Assembly (NCBI RefSeq): GCF_016808095.1
Contig: NC_068973.1
Span: 28,886,077-28,950,076, forward strand
DNA from: Vigna angularis
Taxonomy: Eukaryota > Streptophyta > Magnoliopsida > Fabales > Fabaceae
Length of the DNA stretch: 64,000 nucleotides
Direction: 5' to 3'
Shown here piece after piece: positions 47,894-59,910 of the stretch. Positions within the stretch are counted from its first letter, which is position 1; each line of letters begins with the position of its first letter. Under the pieces are notes generated by a model. That model was not told where the DNA came from and did not search any database. It was given only the letters and a program-made list of their open reading frames with translations. Both the position numbers and the translations under genes were made by a program.

Positions 47894-48043
47894 AACGAGG
47901 CGTACGAGGAAGACCTTCTTGACTATGAAGACGAAGAAGAGAAGGAGCCTGAAGGTGTTAATAAAATCAACGGTGAAGCTGTCAAGAAGGGTTATGTTAG
48001 AATTCATAGTTCAAGATTCAAAATTTTTTTACTTAAGCCAGAT
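47894..48043 (+). pseudogene. Captured N-terminal fragment of a UAP56-type DEAD-box RNA helicase
   Basis: About 50 codons reading NEAYEEDLLDYEDEEEK, then GEAVKKGYVRIHSS and FLLKP, match the N-terminal region of plant UAP56/SUB2 helicases (DEAD-box RNA helicase 56/15; mRNA splicing and export). Two substitutions fall at positions normally Gly (GYVGIHSSGF in the family). The fragment stops at FLLKPD before the helicase core. It lies between the copia GAG-pre-integrase remnant and the 3' LTR, where integrase and reverse transcriptase should be, so it looks like a captured host exon. Confidence 0.75.
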
Positions 48044-48904
48044 TGACCTTTAATAAACTTTTACCCTTCCTAAAGCAAGGAGGAGTGTTAAGAAAAGAAT
48101 TTAGGAATATTTTATTTTTAATTTTAATTGAGTCAAAGTCTGTTTCTTATTTTTAGGATTTAGTTAATTTTTTTAATTATGGGTTGGAGTAGTGAATTAA
48201 AATTAGGATAAAAATGTTAATGGATAATTACTTTTTTAAGTTTTAAATATTGTAACGTTTCTCAATATTTTAGCGAGTGTCTCAAACTTAAAACGGTAGT
48301 CATGAAGGCTCTTGGTTTGGGAGAGCTTACAGATAGAGGCAATGGGATCCTCGAACTTGGAGGGAGCAAAACAAAGCTCTGGGGCACATAGGAATAACTC
48401 CCATGAAATAAAAAGTCCATTGTTAAACATCCATTGGAACCAGGACAAGGCGAGACCTTCAAGATAAAATGAGATATCTGGATTCGTTGATCGGGTGGTG
48501 TTTGATGATACTCAAAGAATTGAGTAACCTTGAAAATCCAGCCACAGGCATCTGTCGTAGAATGTTGGAAGGTCAAACTTAAGCAGACGGGAAAATGAGT
48601 GTTGAGAGAAAAGTGGTGGAGGTTTTGATTCGAGGAGGGAGGTGCACTCATAAATGTCGTGAAATGTGTTTGCAAAATTGGCTTGGGCTAAAATGATATG
48701 TTCTAGTTGTTTGTAGAGGCGAGCAAATTCGTTAGTGTGAGACAAAGGAGCCACCATGGAGAGAGTTAGTACAACGAAAGCACCAAATGAAAGGTACTTG
48801 GCAGGAGAATGAAAGAAATGACATAGGTAAAAGATATAAAATATTGCAGAGAGAAGATATTTACTATATAATTCTTTTTCTACCCTCTTTTTCATTAACA
48901 ACAT

Positions 48905-50275
48905 GATATATATAATACCCTACACTAGCCAAAAGCCTTACAATATGATATATATAATACCCTACGTGAGATAATAAATAATAAGATTCTCCTGCAATTA
49001 TTTCTACATAACAACTTTTCCATTCTTACGGTTACTTGGACACATCACCACATAATCAGTTAAATATTGTGGTTGGTGTGCTATCCTTCTAGGTCTTTCC
49101 ACATGTGTAGGGGTAGGGTCATTTGGGCTTTCAATTGTGTCTTAAGTCAACCCTTCAATATCCTTAGTCTCAGCAAGAGTGTGGGGGAATTAGTCTGATG
49201 TCCTTACAAGAATATGTTGCAAAATAAACTCTCAAGAGTTGATCATTTGATTCTAAGAAGGGTGACTGTCCAGAATAAGATGATATGTGTGATGTGTGGA
49301 ACTACGAAAGAATAAGTGAATCATCTATTTTCTACATGCATGAGTACAAGTCGATATTGGGATTTATGAAATAGTTGAGTTGGGTACACAACATTACACA
49401 CCTAAACTTCACTTTTTTGGATTCAGTATTGTGACTCTGATTAACATGCAAAATATAGTGTGAAAGGCAATGTGGGTCACAATTGTGTGGAGTATTTGAC
49501 TTCTTAAAAATAGTTATTTTTAGAAACGCCAAAATAGATGTGGAAGAGTCATAGTTGCTCAAGTTAAAGCGTGGGTCATTAAGCAATTAAGGTAGATATG
49601 GGGTAAAAAGCCTTATAGAGGGTGCAACTATGGTTATATGTAACATCAGCTTGTGAGATCATGGTATAAGTATTGTCACACACTTTCCTTTTTGATTGAT
49701 TTCTATGACATAATGAAAACTAGTTTGTATTTTGAGCAAGAGTTGTGAACACATAACCTTGGTTTTCTAGTATGGATGCAAGATTTGTATTTGCAATCAT
49801 TTTAACTGTGTCATAATCGTAAAATCTGAAAGCGTGAGTTAAGAACTACAAGAAAGGAACCCACAAAAGATACCTTAGTTTGTGACAACCTTTTTGCTTA
49901 TAATCTAAATATCCATAAGCGACTATAATGTTTTGTTTTATCTTTCTTTTTAATCTACTTATAGATATTGGATATTGTTAGATCATGATACACCTCTTAA
50001 CTTATTGTTATTTGAGGATTCAATTAGGAGTGTGTTTTTTATACTCGTATTGAGTATGAATATATATACACTTTATACACACGTTGAAGTATCATTAGTT
50101 ACTTTTTTATATTTTAATTCTTTATTAGCAATAGAAAAAAAACATTGTTTTAGAATAAGCCCTATATTTTTCTCACTAGACAACTTTTATCCATTGCATT
50201 TAAATAACAATTTTGTAAAACCTTTAATATATTTGAAAGTTTCTTTGAATTAAGAATGCAAGTCACATCTAGACT

Positions 50276-50362
<87 letters not shown>

Positions 50363-51915
50363 TTACTTGTAAATATTGTAGTTTGGAATATTTCAGTATA
50401 AATAATTTGTTTGCTTGTTTGCTTCATGCTCCCATTTTGAAATATCATTTAATCATTACCTATTTTAATCATTAATTTGTTAAAAAAATGACTTCAAAAA
50501 TAAAATCTATTTCATTAATTGAAACAAGAATAATGATAAAAATGCATTTCTATTGCAATCTAATGATAGACTCATCCTACTAATATCCATGTCCATTTGA
50601 ATGAAGGATTATACTTTCTACTAAAAGTTGTTATAAGTTGGTATAAAAACGAATACTTTCTACTACTCTTATAAGTTGGTATAAACAAGAATACTTTCTA
50701 CTAAAAGAGTGATACATGCATTCTACATGTATCTTTTTACAAAATCTTTATAAAACCAAGTGTTATGCTTGAATGAAGAAAGAAAAAAAAACTATTTCTT
50801 TTTTTTTTTAATCTTTTTTTAGTTTGTTAGCATATCATTATAGTGCTTTCATTGAGTCATTGTTCCTAAACCTAGTAAAAATATTGACGAAACCTTCCAA
50901 ATTATCTTAGACAAAATAACCACACTTCACACCTAGTTTCATACCACCCAAGATGTTCAAGCCACCAATGTTAAACACGATAATTTACATTGAACCCTTA
51001 GAATACTAGTAAACAATGTCACTCGCACCTCCACCAAGTATCTCGCTAAATCATTCAGTTATTAACCACATGACTACCCTCCCCCACACCCCCACATTTC
51101 CCTGAAAATTATATTTACTTGCTACACCCTGAAAACCATTAAGTAGAGTTATTTGTATTTTTTTTTTCAGTTCAAATAAACCACAATTCATGTGCCGCAC
51201 AAGAAAGATAGATTTGCACAAGATTAAGATGTCTCAATAAAACATTCGCACAATTGATTTGTCATTAAAGGTATACACGAGAATGAAAGTTTGGCACCAG
51301 ACTCATGCCTCTTCGCTAAAAATTATCTTTGCAGCCTATTCAAATCAGACGTACTCTGATCGCTCTAACAGACAAAATGGCATCATTAAGTGCATGTATA
51401 ATAAATGATATTAATCAAAATAGACTCACAACCTGAACTTATTATGGCTCTGTAAATCTACAAATGGAAAGCATCTGTTGGTATACAAAAGAATGGGACA
51501 TTCATTACACGATTATACAAAATTGTTCTTTCATTAGCGAGTGTCAATAAAACCATTAGATTTGATCAGCAAAAATGATGACCAAAAATTACACAAAAAA
51601 GGTTTCTTTCATTGTACCTATGCGTTCCGTGTCCTACTTCAACCCCACAACAAAAGAGAGGGGAGGATGGTTTGTCCTTGATCTTGTCAATACTCATCCT
51701 GAATCGCATTCATCCGCAGTAAATTGTCAGTACCTGTGAAATGATTGATGATGATCTTCTGCAGGAAAAATGATTAAGTCTGATTCCACACATCAAGCTC
51801 CGTCTGCAACACTTTCTAATACATATACATGGGTCCAAAGCAGAAATCCCCATCCTGAAGCTGTAAAAACTATATCTATCGGGCCCTCAGATGAAAAAAT
51901 GTGCCACGAGAAGCT
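48905..51915. other. Intergenic DNA, (AT)n at 50280-50361, 3' flank of VPS45 at the right
   Basis: No gene recognised. 48905-49600 may be remains of the gypsy element upstream of its gag, but no primer site or LTR was found. An (AT)n run of about 82 bp occupies 50280-50361. The last few hundred bases probably hold the VPS45 3' untranslated region. Confidence 0.5.
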
Positions 51916-54900
51916 TCAAACAACAGTGGTGCTAGAGCGAGCTACCCTTTGAGCTTCTTCCAAGTCTTTTAAAAACCTGTAAATTCAAAAAGAAAAACAT
52001 CTATGCTGCTAAGAAATTCAGAAATTCACATAGTGTAGAGCAAGTTGAATGTTTTTGCACTTAACTAAAGCACCCTGAACCAACCAATGAATAATCAAAT
52101 ATAACAAAGCATATATTTGGAAGACAAATTTAAGACCAGCGCAATAAACTTTATCACTTAAACCTAGGTCAATAACTCAATTCAAGCAATACTTCAATCG
52201 ACTTATTGGCCCAAACTATGACTAAGATAACATTGGAACTGTTATTCAAAAACTAAAACCAATTATATCATGCTAAATTGAGAGCCAAGTCAAAAGTAAA
52301 CATCTGCACTAATCAAATCCAAACTATCTTTATGACTAAATCATACCTTTTAGAATTAAGAACAGAAGAGCCACCAAGTATAAACCGAATACCGGTATTG
52401 TTGGCATTTTGTAAAGCAACAGACCGAGACTCCTCATAAGTTGTCCCACCAACAATGAAGATGATTACATCCTGTGGCCTGCATTTCATATAGTCGTCAA
52501 CAACACAAATTGGATTATTTATTAATTCTATGATTATATTACAAATGCACTCTGTCTACTTGTCAGAATTTCTGAGATGACAGATGAACAAGGCTTTGTT
52601 CATCCCTGATTTTTATTGTGTTTTGAAAAAAATCAAGTACACAAGAGATTCCTCCTTTCACACTGGAATCTGTCCAGTTTGTGGCTAACAAAAAGAAAAT
52701 CTCTCCTCTTCAATAACAGAGGTCCTATTTAAAGAAAGTTGGGGTACCAACTTCTGTTATAAACTAAAATCACTGTAATTCCTAAAACAGAAACTACTCA
52801 TAACAGAAATCCTAACTAATAGACCAAAAGATAAAAATTATTGGGAAATTTTTAGTGGGATGAACTATCTCAATGTTTGTGGGTCATTTTTGTTTTCTTA
52901 CATGACACTTAATTTTTTCATTTTTACTCAATATGAAGCTTTCAACTTATACTTGGATTCTATCACGGGTTTCACGGGTTTCTACCACCACAAAACATTC
53001 TTGTCCGCACCCATTTATCTCAATACACTTCCCTTGATCCTAACTACTAGAGTTAGGAAATTTTTAGTAGGATAGACTGGGGGGATTCACCACCAAGGAG
53101 GTCTGAGTTTTCCATACAAGACTCAATGTTTGTGGGTCTTTCTTTTTTCTTGTATATCACTCGACTTGATCATTTTTACTTGTAAGACTTCCAATTCATA
53201 TTTGTATTCCTAACAAAAATAGGTTTAATTCCTATCTTGACCTTTTTTCCTATAATACACTTACGAAGGTCTAATTGTATTCAATGCTTCCTGATGTCTA
53301 ACAGAACTGGTCAAAAAGCCTTTCCCAGATGATTCGTGAGGGACTCAGGATATTGAACATACATTGACAGAACTTTGCAGTGAAAATTTCTGAACTACTA
53401 AATAATCTTTTTTAAAATGCAGCACATAAAATTCTGATAGACCTAAAATAGAATTATCAGATAACTAATCAGATTAATTCCAAAAATATAGTTTACTCTG
53501 GCAGCTGTTAGTTGAACGCAACACATTTAACAGAATGCATAAGTTACAGGTCTGTGAGAGGGTATTATTAAAAGAATTTAGATCATAGGCCAAAGCAGCC
53601 GATACGAAATCATGTGATGTCAATACTACCACATCACAGAACTCTTGCAAGGTAACCACACAGATTAACTTAGTTCAAACTTTTTATGAATAGGAAGAAC
53701 GGGAATTAATATTTTTCTTCCCTCGGAGGTCGCATCTGTACAATGGATAAAATAAACTTCGAGTATAACGCTGAAAGAATTGCAGAATCTTGTACTCATC
53801 AAGTGTGTGGACTCACTACAAAGAAAAACTCAAGTAATAGTTTGCTCTTAAAGCTCAAGATAGCGAACCCCCAAAGCGGGGCCTGTGACACCCTGTTATT
53901 TGATAGATTTCCAATACAAGTTATCACATAAACAGTGCCACATTACATTGTAGACAATTGGAATAATATAATACATCAATTTGATAAATAGTCAGTACTA
54001 AAAACTGAGAAGTTTGTAGAGTCGTGTCAATTAATACCACATTATTTAGAAATCAGGCAACAACGTAGTAGCATCACTTTTGGATAGACACAATTACATC
54101 TAGGAATTCACAAATAAGATATAGTGAGGAATTTATATTTAATAGCAACAAACCTTCCCTGTTGATAGTGATTTCCAACAAATGGGTAGTCCACATCTCT
54201 TAACCTCCCCTTGACAATGTTTTCCATGATTTGAAACAGAAGTGGCTGGTGCTGGGTGTAAACATTCTCAACACCCTGCTCAAAAACTCAGAATGAAAGA
54301 TTTCTTTTAAGCATGAAGACATAGATTGGATTATTAAGGATATGATACAATAATCATATATTTCTATGCTTACCTTCAAACCTCGAGCCATGTTACGGGC
54401 AATATTCATTAGATCTCGATTTCCAAAAAGATCACCCATTCTCTTGTCAACACCCGCTTGCTTCAGAAGAAACTGGACAAGCTGTTGCACCATAATAAAG
54501 ATATCAATATCAGTAACTTTCTTGTGTAACTATATCAGAAACAACAGTGGCACCCATCTATATGCTGTTCAAAATTTAAATTTGAGTCCATTTGAATGCA
54601 AATTATACTTTCAGAATCCAAAGCCAGTGGCATGGAAAGATAGCGCAACCACAAAAATTTCATCATCACTATTCAATTATCCAAGGATTAAAAAGTTCAT
54701 GTTCTGGTAAGGTTAAAGGATAAATATTCAAACATTCTTGCACGAGAATAATGGATTTAAGAAAAGGAATAGCTTAAATTAGTTTACCCCAGGTTTGTAC
54801 TTGGCAGATCTGGAAGCCAGTTTATTGAAGAGCTGCATTAATTGAACAGGGCTATCTTTCTCATATCGTAAAGCATACAACATGACTAAACGTAGTCGAT

Positions 54901-57900
54901 CCAGATCTGATACACTTTCATTGTTTAGTAGATTTGTCACTGCCTGCAGAAGATTACATAGAAACATAACTTATCGCCTCTAGTGTTTTAAAGCATTCAT
55001 CAGTACACAGAATAACAATTAACTAAAAATATAGGGACACAAGGTTGACTTGGTGGTAAGCGGAAGAAGGACATGATGTCATAGGTTCGAATTCACCACA
55101 AACAAAACTAATGCATAGACAATTAATATTTGTTGATCCAAAAAGTAGCAAGGAAAAATAGAAAAAGAAAACATTTTATGTGGTGATCGTTAGGTTGAAA
55201 TAACAAGATTGTTTCATAAACCATATGTGTTTGTTGTTACATATGAAGTATTTGGGCAAGTGAAACCAAACTAATAAAGACATATTTTTCAAGGATTTGT
55301 TTAATCTTATACTTAACTGTTGATTGTTGATACTTTTAACTTATGAGGGAAAACATATGTAGATTCTGAATCCTTAGGGTATATCATATGCAGTTAATGA
55401 AGATAGAGGCTATACTAATCACAGGGGTAACATGGTGGTTCTAACAAATCTTTGAACTGAAATGAAAAACTATCATAGATTAGTTTTCTGATTTCTCAGA
55501 ACTGCCGAAAGAAGTACTGCACCAAGTCCCATGTGCAGAGCACAAGAAAAGCAAGTAATAATGTACATAAGAAAATTTCAGAAGGATTCTTCATTTCTTC
55601 AACTTGTTTTTGACGGGATTCTCCCAGTCCACTAGACCAAATACTAATTTTTCTCACAGTACTGATGAGTGGAAAGAGATTAACCGAGAAGGAATATAAT
55701 GAATTATGTGTGTTATGTACATATGAATATTTTTATTTATAATGAAAAAGAGTTACAATAATAATAAACAAAATCAATACTTAATAATGGGAAGTATTTG
55801 GCAACATATTTCTCTATCAAATCTGCAAAATATGATGTATATTTTCTGATTTGGGAAAAGTACAAAAAAGGTATAAATACAATACCAAGGGAGTAAATCT
55901 ATACACCAATCTTTCCCAGAAAATCAGGTAAATAATTCTCCCTATAAATGCTCTACCTAAATAAGGAAATAATAATTGATTTTATTTACGTTAAATCCTA
56001 TTATGGGCTGTACAAATAAGAATTGAATGATTCTGATTGATATGTGCTGATCTCAAACAGATTCTGATTGATATGAGCTGATCTCCAACAAAATGTGACA
56101 CTTCAATATACCTTCAATTTAATGTAATCAAAATATACCTTCAATATAATCAAATCATAATATCTCTAATACAGGGGTTCTTACTTTTCTTATTTCTTCC
56201 ACTTGTGTTGTAAGGAAGAGTTTAGCTCTAATAAGGACCTTGGTATTGAGGAAACCCTCCCTTAAATGCTAACTATTTAAGAGGGTGGGAATCAAGTGAC
56301 TTATGAATGTACACCTAGCATCCTATAAAAGTTTATTTGGACTTAAGCACTGCATAATGTGACACTTCACTATGGCCCACTCCACAGATATTGAAAATCA
56401 GCGCTAATACAAATTGATAAGCTTCCAAGTGCTTGAGAAACCCTCCCTTAAAATCTAGCAGTTAAAGAGTTCAAGCCACTTATGTACTCAACTGAGTATA
56501 TGATATTACTCAATATGAGGCTTAGGCACCCCATAATACCGTAGTCTGCATCAAACTTCTAGTCAAAATTTCAACCTTCATATAGTTTAAGTTTGTAACA
56601 GAGGATTCTTCCTTTGACTCCGTGACTACTTCCATATAAATAATACTTACAGTTCTTATTTTTCAATTTGATTCCTATGATAATCTAGCCCAACGACCCA
56701 ACGAAAAACTATTTATAAGTTCAAGGACCCAAATTTAAAAGTGTAGTACAGACCTATTTAAATGTTTCCAAAGTAGTCTAGGGACTAACAAATCAATTTA
56801 AACTTTATTCCATGGCCCTACAAGAATTTCTGAAAATTGATCAAAAGCAAAGGAGAATGTTTCAATAAATTAAGACTATATAATATATACCTCAAAAGCA
56901 GCTCCTTGTCCTCCATTGCAAGCCAACTCCTGTTCTGTTTGTGAAACTGACATAAGCTTTCGCTCATCAACTATCTTGCTCATTTCGGTTACTAAAGTCA
57001 CATGCTTTGTCACATTTCCATGCATTTTTCTGTACTCAGGATAATTATCAACAAATTTGGCCATGTCCTCTGCCAAGAGTCAAATCATAAAATCGGTGAA
57101 TTTTATACAATGCCACCAAGTATAAATAAGTTTTTGTCTGTGTAATTGTTGATGAAAAGTTTACTCTGATGTGAGAGGGTGAAAAAAATACAAACCTATT
57201 GTTTGGATGTTCTGGTTACTTTTTGACACTTGTTGAAATTCGTCAACCATTCGCTTGATATTCATACCTATATCTCCAAAATTCTCATACATGTTAGCCT
57301 TGAAAAAGGGATCTTGTTCCGATGACAACACAACCTCCTGGAACAAGAAATAGCAAATAACTGTTTTTTAATGAGCACAAATTCTGTACTGCAATACACT
57401 TAACACAAGTACCATGTGTAAGAAATGTATCTAACCTCCTGATCTTTTGGAAATTTACCAATGGATTTTAAGTCCACTTTATTGTCTTGGATTCCTATTA
57501 ATTCATGAACCATAGCCTGTACAGTATAACACCGCAGTGAGCATTGCTTATATGAATGAACAACTTATTACATTATACGCACTAGACATTTGTTAATAAC
57601 CCAGGTACCTGATAAGTCCATTGATTTAGCAATGGGGTTACAGGATCCTCCCTCCTGTCAATAACTAACAACAGAGGAGAAACTTCCATTCGCCTAAAAT
57701 CAAAAAGACCACTTTCCTCTTGGTACATCAGTTTCTGTTCAAGCCCAACAATGCAAATTAGCTTTCACTAATATGCCAGCACACTCACTAATGATAAATA
57801 TGGCATGTTGTGATACACGCATAGCTAGAAAGGTAGCCTAAATAACATATAGATTACTATGTGTGCACAGCAGTACACACGCACTCAGAAAAGAGCTCTA

Positions 57901-59910
57901 TCTGATTCAGAATCATATGAATGATGAAGGTATAAAAGTTTGAATTCATTGTGGAAACTGATAACTACATTTCTCAAATACAAATATAATTATTTCACAT
58001 AAAAGAAAATGCCGTGAGTTAGAAAAGGGGACTTGAACTCACAGTTGCTTCCTGTGCTATCCTTTTTGCAATGTCAGATGTCCTTTGATACCTAATTACT
58101 GGTCTGCGTTTTAGTGCCAAAAAAACAGCTGCAAGCCCTTCAACAACTCGGTCACAAAAGCGCTGCACTGTTGAAGGATCTACCACAGCTGGGAGCATAT
58201 ATATGTAATGTGAAGGCACATGGAAAGTGAAATGATAAGGATCAATTGCAACAAAATCTGCATAGAACTCCTGGATGATCAGGACAACAGCTGTATCAGA
58301 ATTAAAGTTTGCAACACAAAGTGTTGGTGGGAGAAGAAGGGGTGAAGGCTTCATAATCAACAAATGTGGAGCCATTTGTCAGATAAAGAATGTAATAGTA
58401 TGCAATCATAGGATAGGAAGGACAATAAAGTGGTAGATATCATTTCATGTTCCATCTAGGATTTTGTTCATGCAAACTCGTAATACTTTTGTGATACAAT
58501 CAAATGATGTGTAATTTTCTTATCTATTTTAAAATGTATTCTTGGATAAGCATGTCATAAAAAAATTACAATGAGTTTATTAAGAAGTGAACTTCAAGTC
58601 TAATTCAACCTTATAAAACCGACTTGTAAGATCAAGTCTGCACCCATTTATATATTATGAATTAGTTTTATCTCTAGTTGATCTGGGACTTCCTACAGAG
58701 TTCAAAAACGATAAAAGAAATAGTAAAGTTTCAAGTCCAAGTGGGGAGAAAGAAATTGCAGTACAGTGCATGCATAAACAGCTACCTGAACCTGCTGGAC
58801 AACTTCCTGTTCATCAGAATCAGCAAGAATGTGAATCTGAGTGTCCTTCAATATGTTGGAGAAAACTGTAATTTCAGAATGGATTCACAAAGTGTCTTCA
58901 AATCAATGGGAAAGCATTACTAATTAACAAGGGGAAATTAAAAATTAAATTCTAAAGGATGTACTGCACCGCAGCTTATCTAACATTCAAGCATAAAATT
59001 TAAAGAACCTACATAGGTGATACTCTCCAAATCTAGGATTAGGTAGCTGGCGGCGCAAAAACTGGATATTCTCTGATGTAGGTCGAAGGAAGTAAACGGC
59101 CTTGAGATGCGACATCGATTCGCTCGACTTGGAAATAGAATCTATCAATTCAACCAAAAACACTTCTTTCTGGAGAAGCTCTGACTGCGAATACACAACA
59201 CTCACAACACCAACCTGCATCAATTTGCCAAAAGAGTAGATTCAACTTCAGAACACCATTTTCCTCCTTAACAAGGACAAGCAAAATAGATTCTAGTAAC
59301 CAAGTCTGCTTGGCAGGTTGACATATGATTTTGATAAAGTAAAATAAAATAGTATAAGCCAGATCATAATTCATTAGTTTCTAGGCCATAAAAACTCAGA
59401 GTGACTTTACACAACTGTATCAATGCTATGATTTAAAAACCTAATGTTAGTAGAGACCAATATCAAAAAATAAATCAATCCATTATGATTGTCAAAGGTA
59501 GGGAGCCTCATCATTATATTTGCCTTGATGAAAAATACATAGATACATAAATATATGTAAACACACAAACATTCATGTAATGCGGAGTCTCACCGCCACT
59601 GCACAATGATCCCAATACAATAAACAGATGGTTCCAATTATAAGAAGTGGCAATTAATTGTCTAAAACTCAGAGCGAAAATTAAAAAAAAAAAAAACGAA
59701 AAAACGAGCGAACTGTGTGCAACACAAGTGTTTTTTATTCCAAAAAAAAAATCAATAGGTTGATATTCTGATCGGATTTCCCAACATTATGGAAGATCAT
59801 TGAGGGAAGATGCAGCGTACCGTTTGAGAATCAAGGATTAGAACCTTCATGCCGGAGATGTCTTGCAAGATGCGGTTGATATAATCACGCGCGGAGGAAG
59901 TTACCACCAT
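51916..59910 (-). CDS. VPS45: Vacuolar protein sorting-associated protein 45 (Sec1/Munc18 family), 13 exons, 568 aa
   Basis: Minus-strand exons: 59910-59821, 59214-59013, 58865-58786, 58270-58043, 57734-57609, 57516-57436, 57337-57196, 57069-56891, 54943-54788, 54481-54374, 54275-54154, 52478-52347 and 51976-51916 (total 1707 nt). All are GT-AG and in phase. The protein begins [20 protein letters not shown] and ends [13 protein letters not shown]; Sec1-family landmarks include [38 protein letters not shown] and [22 protein letters not shown] proteins bind syntaxin-type SNAREs; plant VPS45 works with SYP41/61-type SNAREs at the trans-Golgi network in vacuolar sorting. The length equals the known plant protein (about 569 aa) and no damage is seen. 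Introns 8 (1.95 kb) and 11 (1.7 kb) are long and carry retroelement-like debris. Confidence 0.94.
52848..53212 (-). mobile_element. Degenerate TRIM-like retroelement in VPS45 intron 11
   Basis: Two related segments (about 52848-52965 and 53053-53212) share GGAAATTTTTAGT(G/A)GGAT, CTCAATGTTTGTGGGTC and a TTGTATTCCTAAC-type end. They look like a pair of short LTRs around a small non-coding middle with GGAAGTGTATTGAGATAAAT on the minus strand. Primer site and target duplication are unclear. Confidence 0.45.
55707..56090 (-). mobile_element. Possible solo LTR in VPS45 intron 8
   Basis: On the minus strand it would start TGTTGGAGATCAGCTC at 56090, contain a duplicated ATCAATCAGAATC motif and a TATTTATA region, and end ...TACATAACACACA. 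No target duplication could be confirmed, so this rests on end shape only. Confidence 0.35.

Larger units (their letters stand above)
45742..48273 (+). mobile_element. Small Ty1/copia-type element nested in the gypsy gag
   Basis: The left LTR remnant is 45742-45879 (TGTTAAGAAAA...AATCAACA) followed by a primer-site-like TTGGTATTATGAG. The right LTR starts at 48086, after the purine-rich AAAGCAAGGAGGAG, and shares TTAGGAATATTTTATTTTTA and GTTTTAAATATTGTAACGTT with the left one; the left copy has an internal deletion. The probable target duplication is ATTAG/TTTAG (one mismatch). The interior holds gag and protease remnants but no integrase core, reverse transcriptase or RNase H; that space is taken by unrelated sequence. 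The element is defective. Confidence 0.75.
45290..48904 (-). pseudogene. Ty3/gypsy gag relic, split by a copia insertion
   Basis: On the minus strand the N-terminal part (48904 to about 48274) contains KVTQFFEYHQTPPDQRIQIS, WFQWMFNNGL and FAPSKFEDPIASICKL, the retrotrans_gag pattern of plant gypsy elements, with at least two frameshifts (near 48530 and 48440). The C-terminal part resumes left of the insertion (about 45736 to 45380) with VVTLQPVDLPQAITLAKLHE, a proline-rich linker and a CCHC-type knuckle CFNYDEHYTRGHLC. No protease or polymerase remains to the left. The gene is non-functional. Confidence 0.8.
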
